A stretch of 64,000 nucleotides of DNA from contig OV884011.1 of assembly GCA_930367205.1 (NCBI GenBank), forward strand, positions 91,869,474 to 91,933,473. Direction: 5' to 3'. Of the stretch, positions 48,601 through 59,186 are shown in pieces (the stretch's first letter is position 1; each line of letters starts with the position of its first letter). Made by a program: the position numbers and the translations under genes. The notes under the pieces are model-generated. The model saw only the letters and a program-made list of their open reading frames with translations, did not search any database and was not told the origin of the DNA. Source of the DNA: Acanthosoma haemorrhoidale. Lineage: Eukaryota; Arthropoda; Insecta; Hemiptera; Acanthosomatidae.

Positions 48601-49069
48601 TTTTGTCATCTGGCGAACAGAGTGAAAATGAGATGTTTGAAATAGAGCTCTCTATGTCAGCGATATAATTAGCACTGTCCAATAATAATGTTGGATAGAA
48701 AGTTGAACATGAAAAGACATGAAAAAACGTCACTTTGCATTTTTTTTTTATCTGTAAATTAAGAAACATTAAAAATTACAAAATTAAAAGAAAAACTATT
48801 ATTAATCATTACTCTTGATATTTATATACTTAGATAGAAGAGAATTTTTTTTTTAAAGTTATTTGCAATGATCTAAACAGTGTGACAAAACAATTTGCAC
48901 GTTTTCAAATACACTTAATTCACTGCAACCTGATATTGTTGACAACACATTGTTGACCCTAATCAATCCTAAAAATGAATTAAAAAAAAAAAACTTTAGC
49001 ACCTTCCCAATATAACATTTATCTATTTTATTTGTTATGGGTTATATAATATTATTAAAAAAACCTAGG
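48601..49069. other. A+T-rich spacer, no gene seen
   Basis: No recognised feature. Confidence 0.5.
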
Positions 49070-49680
49070 CTCCACCCTCGGTAGACCCTCACTACCTTCC
49101 TAATTCCACCCGCCTCCTTTAGGCATTCCACACCCTATATACTTCTCATACATCCTTCAAATGGGCGACTCCCCTTAGTGAAAGGCACTCATTAGCCCAA
49201 AATAATTTTCCTTTAGTTTTCCCACATCCAATTTTTATAAGTTTGAGAGCTAACGTTATGGACTATAACTAAACATTTATGTTTAAACATGTGTAGGCAA
49301 TGAATGTATACTGTGCATTAGTTTTGTAACAATCACAAATCGCGATATAAAGTTATTAAAGATTGTATAAAATGTAGCCAAGCTACAGGACATAATAAGG
49401 ATAACCTAATCATGCCAAATTCAAAAGAGGACTTATATTTAAATAAGCGTATTTGTTACATATCATACAGGGGGAAATATGACATTTCCTAAGTCAGTCA
49501 CCACGTTTTCTTCACACAAGCTACCCGCTCCCTTATAAGTTCACTAATTAGCCGAGCTTTGTCTGCGTAGATTCATTCGTCATGGCTCACGCCATACTCC
49601 GGTGCCTTTATTTTAACATTCCACGCCACTGTCTTCCAACTTAACCGGTACGGAATAGCAGTGAAGTTGGACTTATGAAT
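49070..49680. promoter_or_regulatory. Two C-rich patches, the second with homeodomain palindrome and hairpin
   Basis: The first patch (49070-49190) is pyrimidine-rich. The second (49500-49670) contains the palindrome CTAATTAG (49544-49551), also seen in the 21.8-kb island, and a perfect stem ATGGC/GCCAT (49582-49595). No open frame of note. Confidence 0.25.
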
Positions 49681-51599
49681 ACATTCTAGGCGGAATACTT
49701 CTTTGTCGAACCGCTATCTCATGGAACTCTCCAATAGACTATATAAAGTTCAAAACGTGATTTTCCCTGTAAACTCGGCGAAACGTCGGTTTAATACGTA
49801 TTTATTAAATGAACCGATGCTAAAGAAAAAACACAAGAAGCTGAAAAAAGAATTATCATTGCTATTTTACATTATTTTTACAGCTAGAAAATTTATTTTT
49901 ACATGCTTCTGCAGATATTTTCCTATCGGTTTCAAAATAAAACAGTATATTTCGAAGATATATTTCTACTTTCATTATTTCTTATATATTATTTCAGAAG
50001 TAGATAAGTCATGCCATTCAACTTAATGAACCTTCATCATTCAGTTTATCGGTCACTAATGCCCACTAAGTCATTCTTACACTTATTTTTATTAATTATT
50101 ATCATCATGTCATAATTATACCCTGTCATCATGTCAGTTAGTATTATCAAATATATTTTTTTTTTAATTATTCTTGCCTTATTAAAAATAAGTAAATTAG
50201 TTATTTCATATCATAGTAGTGAAATCCTAATAAAATCTTCTGAAATTGACAACTCTGCACTAAGACCGACAATTCATCTTATTTAATTGCCTTGTCAGTC
50301 AGCACAGGTTGTGAATATTTTCTTTAGAAATAGCTATAAGCTATATCCTTAGAAATTCATTCAGGAATGAACACCCCCTTTCCATCATATTTTTTTGGTC
50401 AAGTGATTAATGTTGGAGCTATAATTAAGCTGTTTTCTTAATGCTTATAATAATTTAATTTGAAATTAGTAGGTATTGATGGGAGAGTATGAGAGTTCCA
50501 CAAACGAGTAGCTACTCACCCCATTTCAAACTTTGGTGGCCTCCTGTACACACTGTACCATAGACTGTTTAACAAATATACTTTATTACTTTATACTATT
50601 ATGTTCAGTTGTTATATTGTTCCCATTAACTTTAATAATTATCAGCCAAAGAAAAAACATAACGACAGCGACAGGGACCCGGGAGACTAACTAGACCTTT
50701 GGTTGGGTTCTCTACCAACCCAGCTAGCTATACATATGAAGTTTTTTTCGGCTCTGGACTCTTGAATCACACTTGAATCATAACGACTCAGACTAGGACG
50801 AAATAATCTTGAACAGAGTAGCCTTATAATTTTTTTCGCTTTAATGTATAATTGAGCTCTGCATCTAATATTTAATTTTGTGTACGGTCTGCCAACATAT
50901 GATTTCTTACATTCTTCTTCATAATAATTTTATTCTACTATTTTTTGTGCAATTAAATTGTTTGTAAGTTAATTTAGCCTTATAACAATTCAGAAACATA
51001 TTTTACTCCTTCGAAAATTACTGTCAGTTTGGAGAAACTTGTTTATCTGCGTGTTCTTGTTAAATACAAGTTTTCGTCAAACCTATTCATTATCCATTAT
51101 TTTTGTCTCTATTATAGAAAAGCGGGACTAAATGAGCAATGTACGTGGTATTGAACACATTAAAGTAAATGTAGGCTTAATTAATGAATATTTTTATCAA
51201 TTTTTTAATTTTTTGGGTGATTATGTCTGAACATTTCTTTGTCAATACAGTAACTATCTTGCATTTCACATGGGATTTATTCTGGTAATCATTTTCGTTA
51301 CATTCCTTTCATTTTCGTTTTTTTTTTCTCCAGGTGTAGTGTTTTCTTATATTATATTGCAGACATTCACCGCGGAAGAAGGATCTTATAATTGAGGGCG
51401 AGTAAATGAAAACGTAATAGGAGACACCCCCGATGAAAAAAGACATGAAAACGATTAACGTACAATAATTTCTCTGAAATTAGGGTATTCATGTCTTATA
51501 ACGTAAAAATGCTATGATAGTTCTAGGTCTAGGCTTTAATTTTGATTTTTTTCTTTCTTTACAGAGGAGAGTCACTTAATTATTTTCATCGAAGATAAA
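49681..51599. other. A+T-rich non-coding sequence, no gene seen
   Basis: A 107-codon plus-strand frame (49703-50026) is Lys/Phe/Ile/Tyr-rich and reflects A+T content rather than a recognised protein. No repeat family detected. Confidence 0.45.
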
Positions 51600-51930
51600 A
51601 GATTTAAAGGAAGAAGTTTCAGCCATCTATATACCTCTTTTCCCATTGGCCGCTACACATACATTAATCAGGCAATCGGGCAATCGCTTCGTATCCGCCA
51701 ATAAACAACCCCTTTACCACCCCCTCCACTTTGGATACAAAAGCCCTTCCACTAAATCCTATATCAAGCCTTATGGTGCTCTTCATCAACTTAATGCGGC
51801 ATCATTACTTTACCTCAAGATACTTCTTCGTAATAAGTATTATATTAGAGCTGCCTGTGGCTGGGAAACTGCAGGATTTCACGTGTTATCTTATACTGCA
51901 ATGGCGTCCTTTCACCCTTAATTATGCTCC
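51600..51930. promoter_or_regulatory. Mid-G+C island, possible cis-regulatory module
   Basis: Less A+T-rich than the flanks. It contains CCATTGGCC (51643-51651). A 91-codon frame starting from TTG (51646-51921) and an overlapping one in another register have no recognised domain. Confidence 0.2.
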
Positions 51931-52375
51931 TACTTAATTTCATTATCCTTTAATCTGAATATTTCCTCGGAGAACATACATTACTGCAGATTATTTACAG
52001 AACTATAGATATTTAATCTTCTATACTCTTGGATGATGTTAGCAGGTAATAGTAAAATATATAGATAATAATAAATAAAATCAATATTTTTAAGTTAGAT
52101 GATCACCTTATGATTATAGATAATTACATTTGAAATGTGCGACTTGAAAATTGAAAACAAATAATTATAATATAGAAATAAAGTATAAACAGTTTATATA
52201 AAAAACGAGCGAGTGAGAGAGGCAAGTTTTTTATAAAAGCCCATATGTATTTAATGTGTCTTGAACATGGAGTCGGGTCGTCACGAGGGGGGGTGCCTAG
52301 TCACCCTAGCCCTGGTGACGAAGTGAGAGTTGATTAAGTTTGTGACCTGGACAATCGTTTCATGACGGTATTACT
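51931..52375. other. A+T-rich spacer, with a G+C-rich end
   Basis: No gene seen. The last 110 bases (from about 52265) become G-rich and may already belong to the adjoining repeat, although the other copies do not extend this far. Confidence 0.4.
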
Positions 52376-52422
52376 ATCTGACTCCATTTTTGATAGGTAT
52401 GTGCCCCGACAATGCACTATGT

Positions 52423-52695
52423 TCAGAAGAAGAGGTATGGGGTAGGTTGTGTAGGTAGTTTGTGTGGTGTTGGAATGATCACGAATTTACACTCGGTATC
52501 TGAGGGTAGGCGAAATCCATCCGGATCCCAAAGGCGACTGTGAACCGGAGAGAGGCAGACTGAATCGCCGTGGGGAACACTGCTTGGTAAGCTTGCAGGG
52601 CTACGACCACCGTTGCTAGGTGCTAGATTTAGCGATACGAAGGCAGAGATTCCCACAAGGAAGGTGTGGGGTCTGACAACGCCGGACCAAAACAT
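52423..52695 (-). pseudogene. Shared open frame of the unclassified repeat family (90 codons, unknown product)
   Basis: The frame begins MFWSGVVRPHTFLVG and ends at a stop at the left edge. The same frame is preserved in 55191-55500 (HTFLVGSSAFVSLKLAP) and, in its second half, in 33730-33985 (CFSPVHTRLSDP). Between the first two copies, three of five codon differences in the best-aligned stretch are synonymous, a weak hint that the sequence once encoded protein. I recognise no domain, signal peptide or membrane segment. Shared nucleotide ancestry alone could explain the match. Confidence 0.3.
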
Positions 52696-52850
52696 AGCGA
52701 GGTTAGGAGAGAGCGAGATGCAGAGGTAGTTGAATGAGAAGACCCTGGTTTAAGTAGAGCAGCAAGCGCCAGTGCAGAGAGAGAGGAGAGTTACGTGACG
52801 GTTCCAAGTGACGGTCCTGTTCGTTATGCTAATTCGGTCTAATCCCGCTG

Positions 52851-52858
52851 CTTATATA
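52851..52858 (-). promoter_or_regulatory. TATA box of the unclassified repeat
   Basis: TATATAAG on the minus strand, about 14 bases downstream of the 8-bp hairpin (in that orientation). Position and context suggest the element's own core promoter. Confidence 0.4.
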
Positions 52859-52935
52859 GCTGGCCAGCAGTGGTGGGGATGTGTCCCCACCTGCGGCTAA
52901 TTCCCCCACTAGTTCCTCCCCCACTCTCACTGACG

Positions 52936-52937
<2 letters not shown>

Positions 52938-52971
<34 letters not shown>

Positions 52972-53212
52972 GCCCCTTTAAATTTACAGACAATCATATA
53001 TAACTATAGATCCTCAGGCAAATCTATACACAAATTATTCCTGTAGCATCACTACATTATATACAGGTTCTGCTACCTTATAGAAATTATATAATGAATA
53101 AACAAGTATAATGATATACATTATACGTGACTGGACTAAACTGACTAATAAAGGTGATGGGGCTCACCTTTTTGATCAACCTTAAAACTAACTAAACAAA
53201 AAAAAAAAAAAA
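52938..53212 (-). mobile_element. 275-bp poly(A)-tailed insertion with 9-bp target-site duplication
   Basis: ACTGACGTC occurs at 52929-52937 and again at 53213-53221, exactly flanking a segment that starts with 30 T (52938-52967) and ends with an A-run (53198-53213). Read on the minus strand, the 30 T form the poly(A) tail. The body includes a perfect stem AAAGGTGA/TCACCTTT with a 6-base loop (53150-53171). Duplication plus tail identify target-primed retrotransposition of a SINE or a truncated LINE 3' end; no Jockey tail and no pol III A/B boxes were found. It sits in or at the end of the unclassified repeat, so it is younger. Confidence 0.8.
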
Positions 53213-53221
53213 ACTGACGTC

Positions 53222-53869
53222 ATAACCTTTATTAAACATAATGGAACATAGATACATATTTACTGATACGAGAAGAGGGGAACTTAAAATTATTTGTAAT
53301 TAAGAGGTGGCCACAACGATAATTCGTTCCAAACTGTCAGTCCCTTGACAATACGAATTATCGGGATTCTACTGTACTTGATAAAAAGTTCGGTCTTAAG
53401 AATGCATTGCCACATGGTGGAGGAGAATAGCCATTCTAACTTTGAATAGCAAATATGTGAGACTTTTTAGATCTCGACAACAAATCTGAGGAAACAGGAG
53501 CAAAGGCGTTTTAGATTTTCATCGAAATGTTTCTAAAAACCGACCGCTATAAGCGACGCTACTATAGTAAAAATGGAAATAGATAACGGAGGAAAAAAAG
53601 ACATACTGTTCAAGAGCTTAAAAATTACATTCAAGCATAGATATTTTAACATTTCCTCCCCTTATCATAATGATTGTCGATCCCCGTTTATAAATGTTTA
53701 GTGATGTAGAGAAAATTATGTGTAGCACAAGTAGAAACGTAATGTCTTTACTTTTATATACCCTTTATGTAGTGAAAAAAATGTATACCAAACCAATTGG
53801 TTATAGGTAAGTAAGCCCATTTAGACAGTTTCCTTTGAAAAGGAATTGGAGTGAAAGCTTTACCTCCAT
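53222..53869. other. A+T-rich non-coding sequence, no gene seen
   Basis: No recognised feature. Its first bases were contiguous with 52937 before the 275-bp insertion. Confidence 0.5.
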
Positions 53870-54290
53870 TGTATACTCACCACGGCCGCTGAAGAAAGGA
53901 TATTTTTTTCTTGGTGGATATAAATATCCCAAGAAGCAAGGGAAATACATATAGTATAGGGAAATGGGAATTTTTTTACCTGGGGTAACGTATAGGCTGG
54001 GAGGGAGTGAGGAGTTTTCTGTGTGTTTTGACAATTTTATAAATCCTCCTGACAAAGGTGGTTCTGGCCTTCTCGGAGTTATGGGGTGGGGGCGGCCCGC
54101 AAAGGGAGGGGATTACGGATTATACTTGAGAAGAGAGTCATCCTAATCTTTTATAAACCTCCGAGGGATTGGGGCTAAAGTCTGGCATCTATATGTGTCC
54201 GCTGGATTCCTTCCACTGCCCCTATGTAAATATCGGTCACCATGAACCGTAGATCAAGTGCCAGCCATTCTCCCCCCCCCCCGATGTGCG
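53870..54290. promoter_or_regulatory. G+C-richer island with tandem GGATTA (Otx/Bicoid-type) sites
   Basis: GGATTACGGATTA at 54110-54122 is two K50-homeodomain sites with a 7-base period, followed by TAATCT at 54145-54150. A G-rich block (ggggtgggggcggcccgc) precedes them, and a run of 11 C lies at 54272-54282. Frames on both strands (53801-54055 minus, 53964-54146 plus) show no recognised protein. Regulatory role inferred. Confidence 0.35.
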
Positions 54291-54540
54291 ATTCTATATG
54301 TAAGTAAATCTTATTAAGGTACTGCTAAGATAGTTGTTGATCCCAAAAACAGGGGACGATCGAATGTATCTATGTTAGCACTGTTAATGAAAATGGTAAA
54401 AATTATTTGTAGTGTCAACTTCTTCACCACGAATAAATGGAAGTTCCCCTCTTTTCGGCCCAGAAAATATCCACCTATGTTTTGTATATTTTAATAATAA
54501 AAAACGTTAAGCGTCAGTTAAGAGAGGGGGAAACTAGTGC

Positions 54541-54973
54541 ATGAAACAGTTGAAAGCCACTAGGGGCGCAACGCATGAAGTCTTAACGGCTTACGCATTT
54601 ATTGACTTCTCCCAATCTACCACTGCGTCTGAAGCTATTGAGTTACAAACGTGTACTCAGGCCTCCACTGCTGTATGGTGCACCGCTTTTTCGTCATCTG
54701 ACGTATACGACACCTCGGCGACTCCAACAATTCCAAAACGGTATACTGATGAAAGTGGTCAGAAATACTTCATTCGAGCAGCGGAGCAACAGTGAACTTC
54801 ACGAGATCTTTGATTTGCCTACTTTGGATGAATTCATCCAACGTAGACATATCAAATTTTTTGACTCCATACAGTACTTGACAAACCCAGTGTATAACAC
54901 GATAACCCCTGCTCCGTTCCCCTATCGATTGCAGGACACTGTCGCGGCAGAACCCTTTAGTCTTAGGTTCTAG
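54541..54973 (+). mobile_element. Second LINE (Jockey superfamily, different family), 3' ORF2 fragment
   Basis: A 5'-truncated fragment whose right-hand frame ends in a TAG at 54971-54973. Its protein aligns by motif with the C-terminal region of Jockey/I-group ORF2 but is clearly distinct from copy B. Downstream, bases to about 55090 contain repeated attgtaatc words that may be its 3' UTR and tail. Confidence 0.75.
54602..54973 (+). pseudogene. ORF2 C-terminal fragment of the second LINE (123 open codons)
   Basis: The frame is open from about 54587 to TAG 54971-54973. Motifs in order: RLKLLSYKRVLRPPLLYGAP, the counterpart of the K-LLLYKS-IRPVLTYGAP motif C-terminal to the reverse-transcriptase core; LQQFQNGILMKVVRN, the counterpart of LQ-VQNK-LR-I-NA; ELHEIFDLPTLDEFI; and KFFDSIQYLTNPV. 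An in-frame TAA at 54584-54586 and a register change separate it from upstream sequence (54541-54600) in another frame. The polymerase active site is missing, so it is inactive. Assignment to the Jockey/I group is from motif knowledge; the exact clade is uncertain. Confidence 0.7.
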
Positions 54974-55190
54974 TTTGAGGTTTTAGTTTGTAGTTCCCTC
55001 ATTGTAATCTGAAAGTGAGGCCCATCACCTAGGCTTGTACCCAGTGATTTGTAATTTAACTTCAAATAGAAAATTGTTATTGTAATCCTACCCTCCTTTG
55101 ATTGCATACGCAGATATGCAGTAAGAGGAGAAATATGTAAATTTTAAAACTACAGATAAATAAAGGGGTTTTGAAAAAAAAAAAGCATTT
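54974..55190. other. Possible LINE 3' flank, then A-rich sequence
   Basis: Follows the LINE stop. Ends in an A-run (55173-55184) just before the next repeat. Confidence 0.35.

Positions 55191-55239
<49 letters not shown>
55191..55239 (+). repeat. (CT)n microsatellite inside the unclassified repeat
   Basis: About 49 bases of nearly pure CT. The sister copy at 52776-52790 has only about 15 bases of GA/CT at the same place, so the tract expanded in this copy. Confidence 0.9.
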
Positions 55240-55242
<3 letters not shown>

Positions 55243-55500
55243 CTGGCTCTTGCTGCTCTACTCGAGCCATGGCTTTCTTATTCAACTACCTCTGCACCTC
55301 TCTTTCCTCACCTTTCTGGGCTTTAGTCCGGCGTTGTCAGACCCACACCTTCCTCGTGGGATCCTCTGCCTTTGTCTCGCTAAAACTAGCACCTCATGGA
55401 AGAAACTTCTTTCTCGCGGACGACGGTAACCGGGGCCCTACAAACGTTACCTAGTAGCGTCTCCCCTGGCGGTCCATCTGCCTCTCTCCAGTTACGGGAA
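55191..55500 (+). mobile_element. Unclassified interspersed repeat (TATA/hairpin family), copy 2
   Basis: Plus-strand copy corresponding to the minus strand of 52540-52790. It begins in the CT tract and continues with gcactggctcttgctgctct, tattcaactacctctgcacc, cacaccttcctcgtggg and ctgcctctctccagtta, losing similarity near 55500. It keeps HTFLVGSSAFVSLKLAP in frame, then shifts register. The TATA/hairpin head is absent. Confidence 0.7.
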
Positions 55501-56999
55501 ACGTTTCACAACGTGGCAACATTACTGAAAATTACGTGTTCGATAAATATTAACCCAGTTTTCACGATTAAGGGCTAAATGCACTTGAAATAAATAATAC
55601 CCATTTGTTCACCAGGAAAACAAAGCAATCATACCAGTGTATGTGCACCTAAATCAGTTTGTCTTTAATATATAAAGTACTTAGCCAATTCTGACAGTTA
55701 TTGTGACTATTCCCTTTTGAGGGCAATTACAAACTCATCAGATGTAGATAAGTTTCTATTATTGATTTTTAGCCAGCTTGTTTTGCCTAACCGGCCATAA
55801 TTTTCTCAATTGTGTGACGAGCTTTTATTCAATTTTCCTTCCAATGTCCATTTTCTGTCCAGTACACTTTTCAAGACCCCCTTTCGTTTCATTATTGTCC
55901 AAAGTCTTAGGTGGTCCCAAAAATTACTTCAACTTGGATAGTCTTGACATTAATTTTTGTCATGTTTCAATGAACGATATTTGAGGAATATTTCAAATAC
56001 ATTAACTAATTAAAATATATTTATATGTCTAGTTAGAACAACAATTACTTACATATGATTGCCAGGCCTGGATAGAAATCTGAAATAAGAAAATAAGTAG
56101 GATTTATAATAAACAAATAAATAAATATACACACTATAAACAAATTTAGTACAGAAACTTTATAGGGGTTATAATATGCAGTTATTACCTATAATAGATG
56201 TCATAGATGAATTGAAAACAGTATGGCACTATCTACTGTTTAATGTATTAATTGGATTATGACTTATTTATTAGGTTTTTCGAAGTGACTTTATTAGTTA
56301 CAATCGAGACTCTGGAATCCCGAAATATATTCTTTGTTAAATATAGTTAGATATTCAAGAAGTTGATATTTTTAATCTGAGAGTCAATCGCTGTGACTAA
56401 TCTATGTACAAGATTTAATGATGTATAATAATTTAATTATTAAAGATACATTATGAAGGAACCAGTAACTCGTAGATATATGAGTAATGACAAATAAATG
56501 ACTTTATCTTTACTTGGTCATTAGATTGTTATTATTGAAGGTTTACAGCAAAACTTTCTATTGAATCTGATTATTAATTTGTTGGAGGGGTTATTCGTGT
56601 ATTACAAGGAGTTTTGTTAAATACAACTAAATAGAAGCAAGAAAATTCAGATTAAGAAAGTAGGTTAGGGAAGTTAAAATAAAAAACATCAAGTGACATT
56701 TTCCGTGGGTTTTTCCGCCAATTACCTTTTCATTGTCTCGGATGAGAGAACTTTTAAGACAGTCAGGAATGGCCTGTTACCTTGGCAGTGGCATTGAGGC
56801 CCCCTACGCAATCAACACTAAAGTGTACGTGTTAATGACATCTAATAATATAATAAAGTAAAATGAGGTAATAGAAGATCTACACAACAGGGAGGCCGAG
56901 GCGCTTGAATTTAAATTGGACCCTGAGGTCTTAGCTTTCAGTTAGCTCAAATCAATTAATGCCAAACCCTCGACCCTAGGTTTGCCCTCTGTTTCCTAA
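55501..56999. other. A+T-rich non-coding sequence, no gene seen
   Basis: No recognised feature. Confidence 0.5.
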
Positions 57000-57310
57000 T
57001 TCGGGTTTTTGTCTAAATTGAACCCGTGCCGTTAAGCGCTACGATTTCGCCCTGGTCCCGCAGCAGAGTGGAGGTGGGGATGGGGCAGCGTTGGATGTAA
57101 ATTTAATCGAGTTTAATTAAAGTTAATGACGGGCTCAACCGGATTAGGGGACTGCCCTATTTGAACGCATTGAAGTCCTCTTTCCGTCAGTCGTGCAGTC
57201 CTCCAGGCTTACTCTAAGACCCGGGATCTAAACCCTCTCCCGGGATGATGCTAGGGAACCTCTCGGTCTTTTCTGCTGAACCGGGCGCTGGCACATTCAC
57301 ATCTAAAATA
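57000..57310. promoter_or_regulatory. G+C-richer island with clustered homeodomain sites
   Basis: Contains GTTTAATTAAAGTTAATGA (about 57109-57128) and a K50-type GGATTA (57141-57146), inside a segment of strong contrast to its flanks. No repeat match and no open frame with recognised content. The site cluster makes it one of the better enhancer candidates. Confidence 0.35.
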
Positions 57311-58639
57311 ATGGTTGTGAATGCTAACGTAAAACCAAATCTGTAATTATTGGATAGAAATACAACATAAGTTACAAAAAAATTATAATGAACTGCATTT
57401 TCCAATTGGCCAAAACTACCGAACATTTTGTGGCATATTAGTATGATTATTTAATATTTTCACAATTTCATGTTTGTGAGTATTTTTTGTAGAGGTTTTC
57501 CATTACAAATCCACTGGTTGACGAAATTGTATACTAATTGATGATCAATGCTTCACCATTTTCCTAATTAGATCTTTATTTTTGTCATATTCAGTTACTA
57601 AAATAAAGTCAAGTAATAAAAACATTGGATGTACGTACATTTAGAGACGAGCGAAATGAATTAGTGATAGTCTGGGCGATAAATACTAATTATAATCAAT
57701 AAAACCTACACATGACAATTAAAAGTGCACAACTGTACGTAAATACATATAAAATAACCTCTACCTTTTGAATGATAAAACTAAATGACAAAAAATTCAA
57801 AATTAACGTGACATTAATATTAGAGTTACTCATGATAAATACTTCAAAATTACATAATCTTCTAAAAAAACAAAAAAAGGACTTCTTAGCATTCTTTTAG
57901 TATTTTTTGTCATTATCATAGTGTAGCACTCTCATCCGGAGACTATGAGAAGCATCCTGATGTACTTCTTTAAGTGAATATTGACAGAGCTGACTGGTTT
58001 CTTGTTTTCGATGTTCCTTGACTGGATAGAAACAATTTTCTATTGGTTTGCAAAAATAATATTTTTTGAATTCACCACCCTATTCTTTACACACTCGATC
58101 TATAATTAACTGAATCGGGTCCGTAGAGTGGGAGGTGTGCGTGTTGGTACTTTAAAAGGCAACATTAATACCCGCTTTCTTTAACATTTTCCCTAATTTG
58201 CCAGAAATAGTGCCAGAATAGAAGACAATGAACCATTTTTTTTTAATTTTCCTTTAATTAAGTAATGGTTATCGTATTTCATTTCCTATATTATATTTTT
58301 CTCTGAATCCTTTATTGTACCCTTTGGTTATTGTTAGATGCCATATAAGTCACGTTTTTAACCTAGTGGAGAGATTGATCATTTTTTATTTATACATAGA
58401 ATTATTGTTTTTATTAGCTTTCAATGTTATAGGCTTCATAATATTTCTCAACAGTTTTGGTTGTATATCACATTTTCAGTGGAACATATATATTTTACAA
58501 GAAACACGTTATACAAATCAATTTAACTTGAAATATGCCTACATTTAATATTCCTGTTTCTATTACCAACTAAGGAATAATTATGTAAGATGAAACTACA
58601 TTTCTCCTCTTTAATAAATAGTACGTCACTAGATACTGG
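57311..58639. other. A+T-rich non-coding sequence, no gene seen
   Basis: No recognised feature. Confidence 0.5.
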
Positions 58640-59080
58640 TGTGAAACAATTAAGCTGAAAGGTGAACACACATTACAAGGGAGCACAGTGCAAGGCTAAT
58701 TGGGCTCTGTTAAGTTCCCCAGTTATTATTAACGGGGAATTCCTGGCTGGCCTTTCACCAAAGATTTAATACTGGTTTATAATAATTAGTTTTGTGCTGA
58801 ATGTAAGTTCGCCCGGGGGTGAGACAAAAACCTCAATGTTCGCTAGCTCAAGGGGAGTTTGCCAAATTAACCGCCCAGAGAGCCCTGTTTGAGTTAGTTC
58901 GGGTCTGGTGGAACCCACGGGTGGCGGTCGGTGGGGGTTTGATGTACGAGCACAGCGGTGATGGACGGGAGCATAGCCGATTAGTTGGCAGTTTAACGCG
59001 ATTTAGCTCTACGCTGGGTTCCAGCTAGCGGTTCCCGTCTACTGTCCACTTCAACGTCAACACTGGGGTCAGTTCTTCAC
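58640..59080. promoter_or_regulatory. G+C-richer island with Rel/Dorsal-type site and inverted repeat
   Basis: GGGGAATTCC (58734-58743) is a perfect NF-kB/Dorsal consensus. Its GGGG also closes an inverted repeat, CCCC-GTTA/TAAC-GGGG with one unpaired base (58717-58737). CTAATTG lies near 58696. The right part (58805-59040) is strongly G+C-rich; its 69-codon frame has no recognised product. Likely single-copy and a good cis-regulatory candidate. Confidence 0.35.
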
Positions 59081-59186
59081 TCGGCTGGTGTTGAAATTCT
59101 GATCCTGAATTACACGAATGAAGCTACAACCTACATCATATTTTACAAGACTTACAAAAGACATCACTTTAATTTATATATATATA

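Larger units (their letters stand above)
52376..52937 (-). mobile_element. Unclassified interspersed repeat (TATA/hairpin family), longest copy
   Basis: Related copies lie at 55191-55500 (opposite strand) and 33730-33985. In minus-strand order it has a perfect 8-bp stem GGTGGGGA/TCCCCACC with a 4-base loop (52872-52891), a TATATAAG box (52851-52858), a short GA/CT tract (52776-52790), and a frame reading HTFLVGISAFVSLNLAP and CLSPVHSRLWDP (longest open stretch 52423-52695). The core-promoter-like head followed by a conserved leader would fit an LTR or the 5' end of an element, but no primer-binding site, terminal repeat or enzyme domain was found. The right end is interrupted by the insertion at 52938. 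Confidence 0.7.

Noticed and set aside
49703..50026. 107-codon plus-strand frame rich in Lys, Phe and Tyr
   Set aside because: The amino-acid content mirrors A+T-rich DNA; no motif recognised.
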